Shown here piece after piece: positions 15,745 through 25,400 of a stretch of 64,000 bases of DNA (positions are counted from its first letter, which is position 1; each line of letters starts with the position of its first letter). Under the pieces are notes generated by a model. It had not been told where the DNA came from. It worked only from the letters and a program-made list of their open reading frames with translations, and ran no database searches. Position numbers and translations under genes: made by a program. The DNA lies in the NCBI RefSeq assembly GCF_030622045.1, contig NZ_CP130886.1, positions 1,054,001-1,118,000 of the forward strand, in the 5' to 3' direction. The DNA is from Planctellipticum variicoloris. GTDB lineage: Bacteria > Planctomycetota > Planctomycetia > Planctomycetales > Planctomycetaceae.

Positions 15745-16731
15745 ATGAATCACTTTAAATCGCAGCCTGCGACGAGGCTTCCCGTGTCTCTCCCCGAATT
15801 CGTGTCTCCGAAGCAGCTTGCCCGCGCCATCGGGGTCAGCGAATCTTCGGTGAAGCGCTGGTGCGATCAGGGACTGCTGGAAACGGGACGGACCGCCGGC
15901 GGCCATCGGCGTCTGCAGCTTCCGCAGGTGCTGGATTTCCTCCGGGCGAGGCAATTCGCCGTCGTCGATCCCACCGTCCTGGGGCTGCCCGCCGCCTGCG
16001 GCCAGGGAGAACGCACCGCCGACCGGGCGCGCGAACGCCTGCTCGCCGCACTGATTGAGGGCGATGACCTGCGATCGCGCCAGATTCTGTTTGACCTTTA
16101 TCTTGCGGGACGCAGCATTCTGGAACTCTGCGACGCCCTTCTCACTCCAGTGCTCCACGAAATTGGCGCACGATGGGATTGCGGCTCGCTCGCGGTCTAT
16201 CAGGAACGCCGCGCCTGCGAGGCGGTCATCCGCGTTCTGCATGAGCTTCGCCTGTTGCTGACCGAGCCTCTCCCCGGCGCCCCGACGGCCATCGGCGGAA
16301 CCGGACCGGACGACTTTTACTCCGTCCCGACGACAATGGTCGAACTGATACTCCGGGCCGGCGGATGGCGGGCCAATTCGCTGGGCAGCGGGCTGCCCTT
16401 CGACACGCTCGTGCAGGCGATCGAGCATGTTCGACCGCAGCTCTTCTGGCTGAGCGTGACTCACCTGGGGCCGGCGGACCGTTTCCTCGAGGGCTTCACG
16501 CGCCTGTCGAACGCCGCGGCGGCACTCAAGATCCCATTCGTCGTCGGCGGTCAGGCGCTTTCCGAGGAAATTCGCAGCCGCCTGCGATTCACCGCATTCT
16601 GCGATACGCTGGGGCACCTCGACGCAACGTCCCGGGCATTGCGAGAAACGCTCGGGCTCGCGAAAATGTCTATGGAGCACAGCGCACCGGCAGGTGCCCG
16701 ACCCATCGCACTGCCGGACGGATTGTCGTGA
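15745..16731 (+). CDS. MerR-type HTH / B12-binding-fold transcriptional regulator lacking cobalamin ligands
   Basis: 328 residues. Residues 19-68 are a MerR/excisionase winged helix (SPKQLARAIGVSESSVKRWC, then GGHRRL). Residues 93-170 match the helical cap of methionine-synthase-type B12 domains. Residues 178-300 match the Rossmann B12-binding fold (VGGQ near 267). In CarH/LitR photoreceptors the cap has W-H and W-x9-E-H, and the fold has D-x-H-x-x-G. Here these read Trp144-Asp145, Glu154-Arg155 and Tyr192/Pro195, so all three histidines are gone. It is either ligand-free or binds something else. It diverges from a sigma/photolyase operon. A phosphatase gene starts 20 bp downstream. Confidence 0.8.
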   Translation: MNHFKSQPATRLPVSLPEFVSPKQLARAIGVSESSVKRWCDQGLLETGRTAGGHRRLQLPQVLDFLRARQFAVVDPTVLGLPAACGQGERTADRARERLLAALIEGDDLRSRQILFDLYLAGRSILELCDALLTPVLHEIGARWDCGSLAVYQERRACEAVIRVLHELRLLLTEPLPGAPTAIGGTGPDDFYSVPTTMVELILRAGGWRANSLGSGLPFDTLVQAIEHVRPQLFWLSVTHLGPADRFLEGFTRLSNAAAALKIPFVVGGQALSEEIRSRLRFTAFCDTLGHLDATSRALRETLGLAKMSMEHSAPAGARPIALPDGLS

Positions 16732-16751
16732 CGGAAGACAAGGATGTCCCC

Positions 16752-18221
16752 ATGAATCGGTCTCCGGACGACTCGCCCCGCCGTTCGCCATTTCGAACGC
16801 GACTCATCGCTGGACTGCTGGCAATTGGCCTGCTGGTCCTTGTCGCGGGAATCAGCCTCTATCGGTCCAGCACCCAGGCCCACCCCTCCGCCGAAACGGC
16901 GATGGCCGATTCCGAGCCTGCCAGAGTCGCCGACGAAGATCTGCATCGACCAACGCGTCTTCCGGACCGGGTGATTCTGACATTTGCAGGCGATCCCGCC
17001 CGGACGGCAGCAGTCAACTGGCGAACCGACCTCTCTGTTTCGCGGGGAGTCGCCCAGATTGCCGTGGCGGGCGACAACCGGGAGTTCCAGGACGCCGCTC
17101 GACAGATCGCGGCGCGCACGGAGCCCTTCACAAGCCGGATCAACGAGGCCCACTTCCACTCCGTCGTCTTTGAGGACTTGTCCCCCGGAACCCGCTACGC
17201 CTATCGCGTGGGCGACGGACAGAACTGGACCGAATGGTTTCACTTCAGCACCGCTTCGACGAACGTCGAGCCCTTCACGTTTTTGTACTTCGGCGATGCG
17301 CAGACTGAATTGAAGCCCCTCTGGTCGCGAGTCGTCCGCGAAGCCTTCACGAACGCACCCAAAGCCCGGTTTCTGCTCCACGCCGGCGACCTCGTCAACG
17401 ATCCCAACGGAGATGCCCAGTGGGGAGAATGGTTCCAGGCGGGAGGCTGGCTGAATGCCATGACCCCCAACGTGATGACTCCCGGCAACCACGAGTACCA
17501 CAAAGTCGGCCTGTTCAAAACACTCGAACTGACGCCCCACTGGCGCCCGCAGTTCACGTTGCCGGAAAACGGTCCAGCGGAGCTGGCCGAGACCGTCTAC
17601 ACGTTCGACTATCAGGGGGTCCGGTTCATCTCGCTGAACTCGAACGAACGCCAGCAGGAGCAGGTCCCCTGGCTGGAGCACGTCCTCGCCACACGTCCGC
17701 AGCGCTGGACGATCATTACGTTTCACCACCCCATTTACTCGGCTTCCGGCATCCGAACCGAATCGGAGCTGGAACGCAACGCGCTGCTGCGCAACTTGTG
17801 GCAGCCGGTCTTCGACCGACATCGGGTCGATCTCGTCCTCCAGGGGCACGATCACACGTATGCCCGCTCCGGCCTGGTGTCAGGCGGAGAACAGCCGGTG
17901 ACGGAGAAAAACATTCCCGAAGGAGTCACTGCCCGGAGCCCGACGTCCGGAACGGTCTACGTCGTCTCCGTGAGCGGGCCGAAGATGTACGAACTGCCGG
18001 ATTCCGCCAGCACGGAGTTCGAACGTGTCGCCGAGAACACTCAGCTCTTTCAGATCATCACCATTGATGGCGGCCGGTTGATCTACGAAGCCCGCACCGC
18101 CACGGGACTCCCCTACGACGGCTTCGTTCTGGAAAAGCAGTCCCATGGACCGAACCGGCTGATCGAGCAGATCCCCGCAACTCCAGCGCGTCTCCGCCCC
18201 CGAGCGGGGAATGGCGAGTAG
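16752..18221 (+). CDS. purple acid phosphatase-like metallophosphoesterase
   Basis: 489 residues. An N-terminal membrane anchor or signal (LLAIGLLVLVAGISLY) is followed by a fibronectin-like domain ending VGDGQNWTEWFHFST, then the catalytic domain with all five metal-ligand blocks: YFGDAQ, HAGDLVND, PGNHEY, TFHHPIY and GHDHTYAR. This is the N-terminal-domain plus phosphatase layout of plant-type purple acid phosphatases, which hydrolyse phosphate monoesters at a dinuclear iron-type centre outside the cytosol. ATG 16752 has AAGGA seven bases upstream, and GTG 16728 overlapping the previous stop is an alternative. The tight spacing suggests co-transcription with the regulator gene. Confidence 0.85.
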   Translation: MNRSPDDSPRRSPFRTRLIAGLLAIGLLVLVAGISLYRSSTQAHPSAETAMADSEPARVADEDLHRPTRLPDRVILTFAGDPARTAAVNWRTDLSVSRGVAQIAVAGDNREFQDAARQIAARTEPFTSRINEAHFHSVVFEDLSPGTRYAYRVGDGQNWTEWFHFSTASTNVEPFTFLYFGDAQTELKPLWSRVVREAFTNAPKARFLLHAGDLVNDPNGDAQWGEWFQAGGWLNAMTPNVMTPGNHEYHKVGLFKTLELTPHWRPQFTLPENGPAELAETVYTFDYQGVRFISLNSNERQQEQVPWLEHVLATRPQRWTIITFHHPIYSASGIRTESELERNALLRNLWQPVFDRHRVDLVLQGHDHTYARSGLVSGGEQPVTEKNIPEGVTARSPTSGTVYVVSVSGPKMYELPDSASTEFERVAENTQLFQIITIDGGRLIYEARTATGLPYDGFVLEKQSHGPNRLIEQIPATPARLRPRAGNGE

Positions 18222-18237
18222 CCAGACGGGAAAGGGG

Positions 18238-18272
18238 GCTGATCGTGTATCGCTTGTCGCTGATCGCCAGGC
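18238..18272 (+). repeat. heptamer array, GCTGATC type, five units
   Basis: Units GCTGATC, GTGTATC, GCTTGTC, then GCTGATC and GCCAGGC. The same phrase occurs at 55503 and, inverted, at 49971. Confidence 0.8.
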
Positions 18273-18298
18273 CGGAGAATCCAGCCCTCCCGGTCTTC

Positions 18299-18333
18299 TC
18301 TGGCTCTCGACTCTGGACTCTCGTCTCTCGACT
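18299..18333. repeat. heptamer array, CTSGNCT type, five units
   Basis: TCTGGCT CTCGACT and three more in-phase units. It shares its phrase with 8455-8482. Confidence 0.8.
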
Positions 18334-18354
18334 TCCTTCAGCGCTTCTCTTCCT

Positions 18355-18443
18355 GGCGTCTTTGCGTTCCGTTTTGTGCCTTTGCGTGAAATCTTCGGTC
18401 TTCCGCCTTCTCTGCGGCCTCTGCATCTCTGCGCGAAATCTTT
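18355..18443 (-). repeat. composite dispersed repeat, copy 2
   Basis: The reverse complement aligns along its whole length with 4005-4103, with two small indels. It lies in the gap upstream of the PVC-type gene. Confidence 0.8.
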
Positions 18444-18561
18444 CGAATCTGGATTCGCCCCGGCGAACTTGATCCGCTTGTGTTCGCGGAACATGATCGT
18501 CATTTCCGGGCCGTTGCGCCCCGACGATCACAGCTCCGAGTCCGACAGCGAAAGTTCCTCA

Positions 18562-21500
18562 ATGATGCAGCTCCCCGGCCGTTTCGCGCAACGGCAGTTC
18601 GCCCGCCTGATCGCCTCATCGCTATTTCTCGTGCTGCCGTCTGCCGCCTTCGCCCAGCGGGAACTGAAAGACATTCCCGTCCCCGATCCGGTCGAGGAAC
18701 TTCGCACGTTCGAGGTGGCCGAGGGGTTTGAAGTCAACCTGTTTGCCGCCGACCCGCTGCTCCACAAGCCGATCCAGATCAATTTCGATCCCCAGGGACG
18801 ACTCTGGATCGCCGCCTCGGAGGTCTATCCCCAGATCGCCCCGGGGCAGAAAGCCAACGACAAGATCGTGGTCCTCGAAGACGCCGACGGCGACGGCGTG
18901 GCTGACAAAACGACGGTCTTCGCCGATGGACTGCTGATCCCCACTGGAGTCGAGCCCGGCGACGGCGGCGCCTACGTTGCCAACAGCACCGAGCTGCTGC
19001 ATCTCACCGATACCGACGGCGACGGCAAAGCCGACAAGTCGCGCATCGTCCTCTCGGGCTTCGGCACTGAAGACACGCACCACATCATTCACACGTTCCG
19101 CTGGGGTCCAGAGGGACTGTTCTACTTCAACCAGTCGATCTACATCCACAGCCACGTCGAGACGCCCTACGGAGTCCGACGTCTGAATGCCGGGGGCATC
19201 TGGCAGTTCCGTCCGGAAACGCTGCAGCTCGACGTTCTCGCACGCGGATGGGTCAATACCTGGGGCCACGCTTTCGATCGCTGGGGCCAGTCCTTCGTCA
19301 CCGACGGCGCCGGCGGCGAAGGCATCAACTACCTGGTGCCGGGAGCCGCTTACCCGACGGCATTCGGCGTCGCCCGAGTTCTGCACGGACTCAATCCAGG
19401 CAGCCCGAAGTACTGCGGCCTCGAAATGGTCGACGGGAGGCACCTGCCGGACGACTGGCAGGGAAACCTGATCACGCACGACTTCCGCGGACACCGCGTC
19501 TGCCGGTTTGTCCTGCAGGAAGACGGGGCCGGATTCGCCGCCCGGCAGCAGCCCGATCTCATCCAGACCAAGCACGTCGCGTTCCGGCCGATCGACGTCA
19601 AGCAGGGGCCGGACGGAGCCATCTACATCGCCGACTGGTACAACCCGATCATCCAGCACGGCGAAGTCGACTTCCGCGATCCGCGCCGCGACCACGTTCA
19701 TGGCCGAATCTGGCGTGTGACGGCCAAGGGGCGTCCGCTCGTCAAACGCCCGGAGCTCGTCAAGGCGACGACAGGGCAGTTGCTGGAATCGTTGAAATCG
19801 CCGGAGACTTACACGCGCCAGCATGCCAAGCGAGTTCTGAAGGAACGCGGTCGCGACGAAGTCCTGCCGGCTCTGACGAAGTGGGCCGCGGCGCTCGACC
19901 CCAACGATCCTGAATTCGAGCATCTGCGCCTCGAAGCTCTCTGGATGTACCAGTCCATCGACGTCGTGCAGCCCGAACTGCTGGCGGCAGTGCTGGAGTC
20001 GCCCGATCACCGGGCGCGGGCGGCCGCCATGCGCGTCGTTCCCCACTGGCAGAACCGACTGCCGAACGTCCGCCCGTGGCTGGAACGCGGTGTGGCCGAT
20101 GTGCATCAGAGGGTCCGGATGGAAGCGGTGCGGGCGCTGGCGACACGATCGGAACCGGACACCGCCGAAGTCGCGCTGCGCGTCGTCGACCATCCGATGG
20201 ACCAGTTTCTGGAATATGCCTTGTGGCAGACGGTCCGTGAACAGAAGTCGGTGTGGCTGCCGCGGCTTCTCGGTGGACAATTCCAGGATGGGGGCAATCC
20301 CGCCCGGATCCTGTACGCCATCCGAGCCGCCGAAGCCTCCGAGGCGGTCCCTGTCCTGTTGCAGATGTGGCAGGCTGGTAAAACGGCCTCCGTTCAAGAG
20401 CCGGAGGTACTGGACATCGCCGCTTCGCTCGGCGGACCCGCGGAACTGCGAACCGTGTTTGACCTCGCTTTGAAATCCGAAACGGCCCCCGATCGAGCGG
20501 CCTCGCTCCTGCGGACGCTCGCCGAAGCCCGCCGGCGACGCAATGTCCAGCCCGCCGGCGACCTCTCCGGACTCGCCGCGCTCCTCAAGACCAAGAACGC
20601 TGATCTACAGTCCGCTGCGGCAACCACCATCGGTGTCTGGGGGCTGAAAAGTCTCCTCGCCCCCCTCAAAGAATTGGCGCGAGACGCAACCGCCGGTGAA
20701 CCAGTCCGCCGCGCGGCAATTCGCGGACTTGCCGGCTTGAACGATGCTGCTGTCGTCGCGGCGCTCGTCGATCTGGTCAACCCCGACCAGCCCGAGGGCG
20801 TCCAGGCCGAGGCCGTGATGAGTCTGGCCGGGCAAGCTCCGGCCCAGGCCGCCGAACTGGCGATTCAATGGCTCGCACGCTCGCGCAGCGCCGAAGAGCA
20901 GGCGCGGGTCGTCACGGCGTTCCTGCAGCAGAAGGGGGCTGTCGAACAGCTCGTCAGCAAACTCAACGGGCAGAAACTGCCGGAAGACGCCGCCAAGATC
21001 GCTCTGCGAACGGTCACCGGCGGTGGCAAACCGCAGCCGGAACTGGTCGAAGCCCTGAACAAGGCCGCTGGCCTGACCGGCAGCCCGAAGGTGCTCTCCG
21101 CAGAAGAAATGGCTGCTCTAGTCGCCGAGGTCAAAGAAAAGGGCGATCCGGCGCGGGGGGAGGCCCTGTTCCGTCGAACCGAGCTCGCTTGCCTCAAGTG
21201 CCACGCCATCGGCGGAGCGGGGGGCAAGGTCGGCCCGGACCTGGTCAGCATCGGAGCGAGCGCCCAGGACGACTACCTCGTCGATTCGATGCTGCAGCCG
21301 AACAAGCAGGTCAAAGAGGGCTACAACACGATCGTCGTCACGACCGACGAAGGCAAAGTCTTCTCGGGCGTGAAGGTGCGGCAGTCGGACACCGACCTGA
21401 TTCTGCGCGACGCGGAAGATAAAGAAGTCTCGGTGCCGCTCAACTCGATCGACGAACAGGCCAACGGGACGTCCCTGATGCCGGCCGGTCTGATCGATCG

Positions 21501-22041
21501 CCTGACCAGGGCCGAACTGGTGGACTTGGTGCGGTTCCTGTCGGAACTGGGCAAGGTCGGTCCGTACGCCGTTGGAAACGCCCGCGTCGCCCGCCGCTGG
21601 GAAGTGCTGCAGCCGACCCCGGAAGCCTTCACCCGGCTCTACCGGACCAGTGATACGCAATTGGTCTCGGACGACACGGGGCTCGCGTGGAACGCGGCCT
21701 GCACGACCGTTTCCGGCGGTCTGCCGATCGGGGAACAGCCTGCGTTCGACATGCAGCAGCGGCTGGCCGAGGGGGCGCGATCGATTTCGTTCGCCCGCTG
21801 CCGGCTGCTGACCTCCACGGCGGGGAAGACGCGGCTGGTGCTGAACGGCGCCGAGGGTCTGCAGATCTGGTTGAACGGCAAACCGCTGACTCCGAATGCG
21901 ACGTTGACCGTCGACCTGCCCGCTGGCGAATCCGTGCTCACCTTCTGCGTGGAACGGGGGCTGAGATCAAAGCCGCTGCGCGTGGAACTGCAGGATGTCG
22001 CCGGTTCGTCCGCGCAGGTTCAGTTTGCGGCAGGAAAGTGA
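18562..22041 (+). CDS. PVC-type haem-binding CxxCH protein with dehydrogenase-like propeller and HEAT repeats
   Basis: 1159 residues. The signal peptide (LIASSLFLVLPSAAFAQ) is followed by a beta-propeller resembling the putative membrane-bound dehydrogenase domain (EGFEVNLFAADPLLHKPIQ; GDGVADKTTVFADGL; GWVNTWGHAFDRWGQSFVTD; ADWYNPIIQHGE). About 450 residues of HEAT-like helices come next, then one cytochrome c site CLKCH near residue 880, and a C-terminal beta domain with LVLNGAEGLQIWLNGKPL. The set is typical of Planctomycetes, exported and thought to act in polysaccharide or sugar oxidation, but no substrate is proven. Longer upstream starts would run through the repeats at 18238-18443, so ATG 18562 (with ATG 18565 next to it) is preferred. 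Confidence 0.87.
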   Translation: MMQLPGRFAQRQFARLIASSLFLVLPSAAFAQRELKDIPVPDPVEELRTFEVAEGFEVNLFAADPLLHKPIQINFDPQGRLWIAASEVYPQIAPGQKANDKIVVLEDADGDGVADKTTVFADGLLIPTGVEPGDGGAYVANSTELLHLTDTDGDGKADKSRIVLSGFGTEDTHHIIHTFRWGPEGLFYFNQSIYIHSHVETPYGVRRLNAGGIWQFRPETLQLDVLARGWVNTWGHAFDRWGQSFVTDGAGGEGINYLVPGAAYPTAFGVARVLHGLNPGSPKYCGLEMVDGRHLPDDWQGNLITHDFRGHRVCRFVLQEDGAGFAARQQPDLIQTKHVAFRPIDVKQGPDGAIYIADWYNPIIQHGEVDFRDPRRDHVHGRIWRVTAKGRPLVKRPELVKATTGQLLESLKSPETYTRQHAKRVLKERGRDEVLPALTKWAAALDPNDPEFEHLRLEALWMYQSIDVVQPELLAAVLESPDHRARAAAMRVVPHWQNRLPNVRPWLERGVADVHQRVRMEAVRALATRSEPDTAEVALRVVDHPMDQFLEYALWQTVREQKSVWLPRLLGGQFQDGGNPARILYAIRAAEASEAVPVLLQMWQAGKTASVQEPEVLDIAASLGGPAELRTVFDLALKSETAPDRAASLLRTLAEARRRRNVQPAGDLSGLAALLKTKNADLQSAAATTIGVWGLKSLLAPLKELARDATAGEPVRRAAIRGLAGLNDAAVVAALVDLVNPDQPEGVQAEAVMSLAGQAPAQAAELAIQWLARSRSAEEQARVVTAFLQQKGAVEQLVSKLNGQKLPEDAAKIALRTVTGGGKPQPELVEALNKAAGLTGSPKVLSAEEMAALVAEVKEKGDPARGEALFRRTELACLKCHAIGGAGGKVGPDLVSIGASAQDDYLVDSMLQPNKQVKEGYNTIVVTTDEGKVFSGVKVRQSDTDLILRDAEDKEVSVPLNSIDEQANGTSLMPAGLIDRLTRAELVDLVRFLSELGKVGPYAVGNARVARRWEVLQPTPEAFTRLYRTSDTQLVSDDTGLAWNAACTTVSGGLPIGEQPAFDMQQRLAEGARSISFARCRLLTSTAGKTRLVLNGAEGLQIWLNGKPLTPNATLTVDLPAGESVLTFCVERGLRSKPLRVELQDVAGSSAQVQFAAGK

Positions 22042-22081
22042 CGCCTCCGTTTCACGACCGTGAAACAGTGTGTTGAAATCT

Positions 22082-22127
22082 GGAATGGGACGCGACGGAG
22101 TTTGCTCTGTCGCGTCCCATTCCCTTT
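22082..22127 (+). terminator. intrinsic terminator after the PVC-type gene
   Basis: A perfect 15-bp stem (GGAATGGGACGCGAC), a 12-base loop, then CTTTT. It lies 40 bp past the stop. The rest of the gap to 22442 shows no gene. Confidence 0.85.
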
Positions 22128-22442
22128 TGATATGGGGCGAACTGCGCCGAATGGGGCGCCGCTGCGTCCTCGCATTCAATCCAGTTTTCCCAGATTCACG
22201 CGGGTCTTGGCGTCGGCGGTCGGCGGTCGCGAATCGCAGGTCTTGCCGAACCTGTGAACCTGTAGCGATTTTTCCTGAACTGCAGGTTGTAGCGAAGGAA
22301 ACGTTCAACTTCGGAGTCCGAATCTTCCGAACAAACAGGACAACCGGCATAAGCAGAAAAGTCGGCAGTCTCGGTTCGTAGAAACCGGCGCGACTTCCAA
22401 GCAAACGACACGGGGTCATTCGGCAGATCGCTGGAGCATCCG

Positions 22443-25400
22443 ATGAAACTCTCGATCAAGCGGTGTCTGTTCAGCTTCGTCATGAGCACGGCGCTGGCAG
22501 GCACAGTCAGGGCGCAAAGCGAGTCGGCGGAAGGGGTAGTCCGACTCGGCAGCGATGCGTCCTCGGCAGCGGCTTCAGCCCCACAGGCCGATCCGGCCAT
22601 GGAAGGCTACGCGACGCCCTACGCGTCTCCCTACGGGGCCGCATCGTCCCAGTACGGACCGCCGCCGAACTTCGGGATGACCGAGGTTGACCGGGTCTTC
22701 CGGATGCGCGGGCGGGTCGACGTCCGCGGCGGACACCTCTACGGCTACAACGAGGGATATACCAACGCGGGTATCTTCGCTCCCCTGGCGCTCGCGGATG
22801 AGAACTCCCTCATTTTCGCCGACGTCCGGGCTCTGGTGACGAATCAGGGGAAGGGGGGCGCCAATGTCGGCGTGGGCCTCCGTCACTACGAAGAAGGCCT
22901 GGACCGCGTCTTCGGTGCGTCCGTCTGGTACGACTACGACAACGGTCACGTGGAGTCGTACAACCAGATCGGGATCAGCCTCGAATCGCTCGGACGCTTC
23001 TGGGACTGGCGCGTCAACGGCTACATCCCGGTCGGCCAGGACAAGCACAGCCTTGGCGTCGCCTACCCGAGCAGCTTCTTCATCGAACACAATATCTGGC
23101 TGAATCAGATCACCACCTGGGAACAGTCCTATCACGGCTTCGATACCGAAGTCGGCGGCCCATTCCCGGTGCTGGGGCGATACGGCCTCAACGGCTACGT
23201 CGGCTTCTACTACTTCACGGGAGCCAACAGCTCCGACTTCACCGGCGTCAGCGGCCGTATTCAGGCCCAGTTGAACGAGGATCTGTCGCTTGGCGTAACG
23301 GTTACGGACGACCACACCTTCGGCACCAACACCCAGATTCAGGTCGTGGCAACGCTGCCGGATGGCACTCCCAATCGCTGGCTCCGGCCGCTGCGAGTCT
23401 ACGACCGGCTGTTCCAGCCCGTGCAGAGAAACTACCGCGCAATTGTCAATACGATCTACGACACCGATCAGATCATTGCGATCAATCCGAAGGACGGGCT
23501 GCCGTACTTCGTCGATCACATCGATCCGAACAAACTCGTCGACGGAAACGGCACCGTCGATAACCCGTACAGCTCGATCGCGAGTTACACCGCCAACGAA
23601 GCCGACAAACCCAGCGTTGACATCATCTACGTCCATCCGAGGCTCGACGGCAGTTCGGCCAATCTCGATACCGGCATCACGCTGCTGACGGGGCAGCGAC
23701 TGCTCAGCACCAGCGTGCAGCACACCTTCATGACGCCCGAAGGAACGATGCAGCTCGCCGGGTATGTTCCAGGCGACCTCCCGGTGCTGACCAATCCCAC
23801 CGGCGACGTCGTCGTGTTCGCCGACGGAGCGAACTGCCTCGAAGTGTCCGGGTTCACGATCACCGGAAGCACCGGCTTCAACGGGATTTCCGGCACGAAC
23901 AACAGCTTCGTGATGATCAATCGCAATACGATTCAGGGAGGCGACAACGGCGTCCTGCTGACCAACCTGTCCGGCACGTTTGCCGCCGGGATGGAAAGCA
24001 CATTCAACGACAACATCTTCAGCGGCAACGACGTCGACGGCCTCGCCGTGATCAACGACGGCGCGGCGGACCTGGATGTCGTCGTCGTCGACAACGTCGC
24101 TTCCAACAACGGACGGGACGGAATCCGGCTGGTCGCGGACAACGGATCTGTCCTGTCGGGGCTAATTGACGGCAACACTGCCAGCGGCAACACCGTAGCC
24201 GGCATTCACCTGATTTCCGACAGCGGCACGTTGAACTTCAATGACCCGCTCGATCCTGACAGCCCCCGGCAGATCAGCAACAACACGCTGCAGAACAACA
24301 CTGGCGACGGACTGAGAGTCGACGTCTCCGGCACTGCAAGTTCTGATCTTTTGATCACCGATAATACGGCAACCGGAAACCAGAATGGAATCCACATCAC
24401 CCGGACCGATTCTGCGGCCCTGAATGTGGATCTGCGTGGCAATACAACCGGCAGCAACACTGCGGCTGGTGTCGCCGTCGACATCGGCGGCGCCGCGGCG
24501 CCAACCGTCACGATCAGCACTCAGGACACGCTGTACGAGAACAATGTCGGCGACGGATTGCAGATCAACGGGTTTGATGACGCCGTGGTCGACTTCACCA
24601 GCACGCGGGACATCTTCCGCGGCAATGGCGGGAACGGCCTGTCCGTCACTTCGGACGACGACTCCGTTGTGAATGTCTCGTTCACCAACGCGACTGGTCA
24701 GCAGAATACAAACGGAGCTGCTTTCCTGTCGGATGGCGATTCGACACTCAACGTCACGATTGCGACCGACCCGCTGGATCCGAATTTCGTCGGTACATCG
24801 GTGTTCGAATCGAACGCCCAGAACGGCGTGCAGGTGACCAGCAGGCTGCGGTCGCTGCTGAACTTCGATGTCTCAGACACCGTATTCCGGAACAACGCGG
24901 GAGACGGCCTGAACTTCAATCGGATCGATGCTTCGAATCTGATCGCGGTCGTGGCGGATTCGGAATTCACCGGGAACACCAGCGACGGTCTGGAGTTCAG
25001 CTTCTCGGGCAGCAATATCAACGATCCGAGCCAGCCGCTGCCGCTGAATTCTCCCAATCGGCTGACTGTCGCCCGGTCGATCTTCGACTCCAACGGCCAG
25101 AACGGCATGAACTTCCAGGGAACCGGCGACGCCACCCTGGTTGCCAATGTCAGCCTGTCGGAATTCACCAACAACACGCAGAACGGCGTCCTCGCGACGA
25201 CGTTCGCCGGGTCCAGTTTTGGCAGCTCGCTGATTCCGGAATTCTCGGTCTTCGACGGCATACTCGCGACAGATAACGGCCAGGACGGCATGCACTTCAA
25301 TGTGTTTGATAACGTCGGCGTCGGATCGACACAACGCGTGACGATCCAGAGCACCCTGGGCGAGACGCTGATCGCCGACAACGGCGGTGACGGCATTCAG

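Noticed and set aside
15745-16731. Calling the regulator a functional CarH/LitR B12 photoreceptor
   Set aside because: The His residues expected to bind or cap cobalamin are Asp145, Arg155 and Tyr192, so B12 sensing is unlikely.
15544-16791. Extension of the sigma gene upstream to a 753-residue protein
   Set aside because: The extra residues are antisense to the MerR-like gene and low in family signal. ATG 15543 has a ribosome site and starts the real protein.
18211-18561. N-terminal extension of the PVC-type protein
   Set aside because: It would translate dispersed repeats and heptamers, while a good signal peptide begins at 18562.
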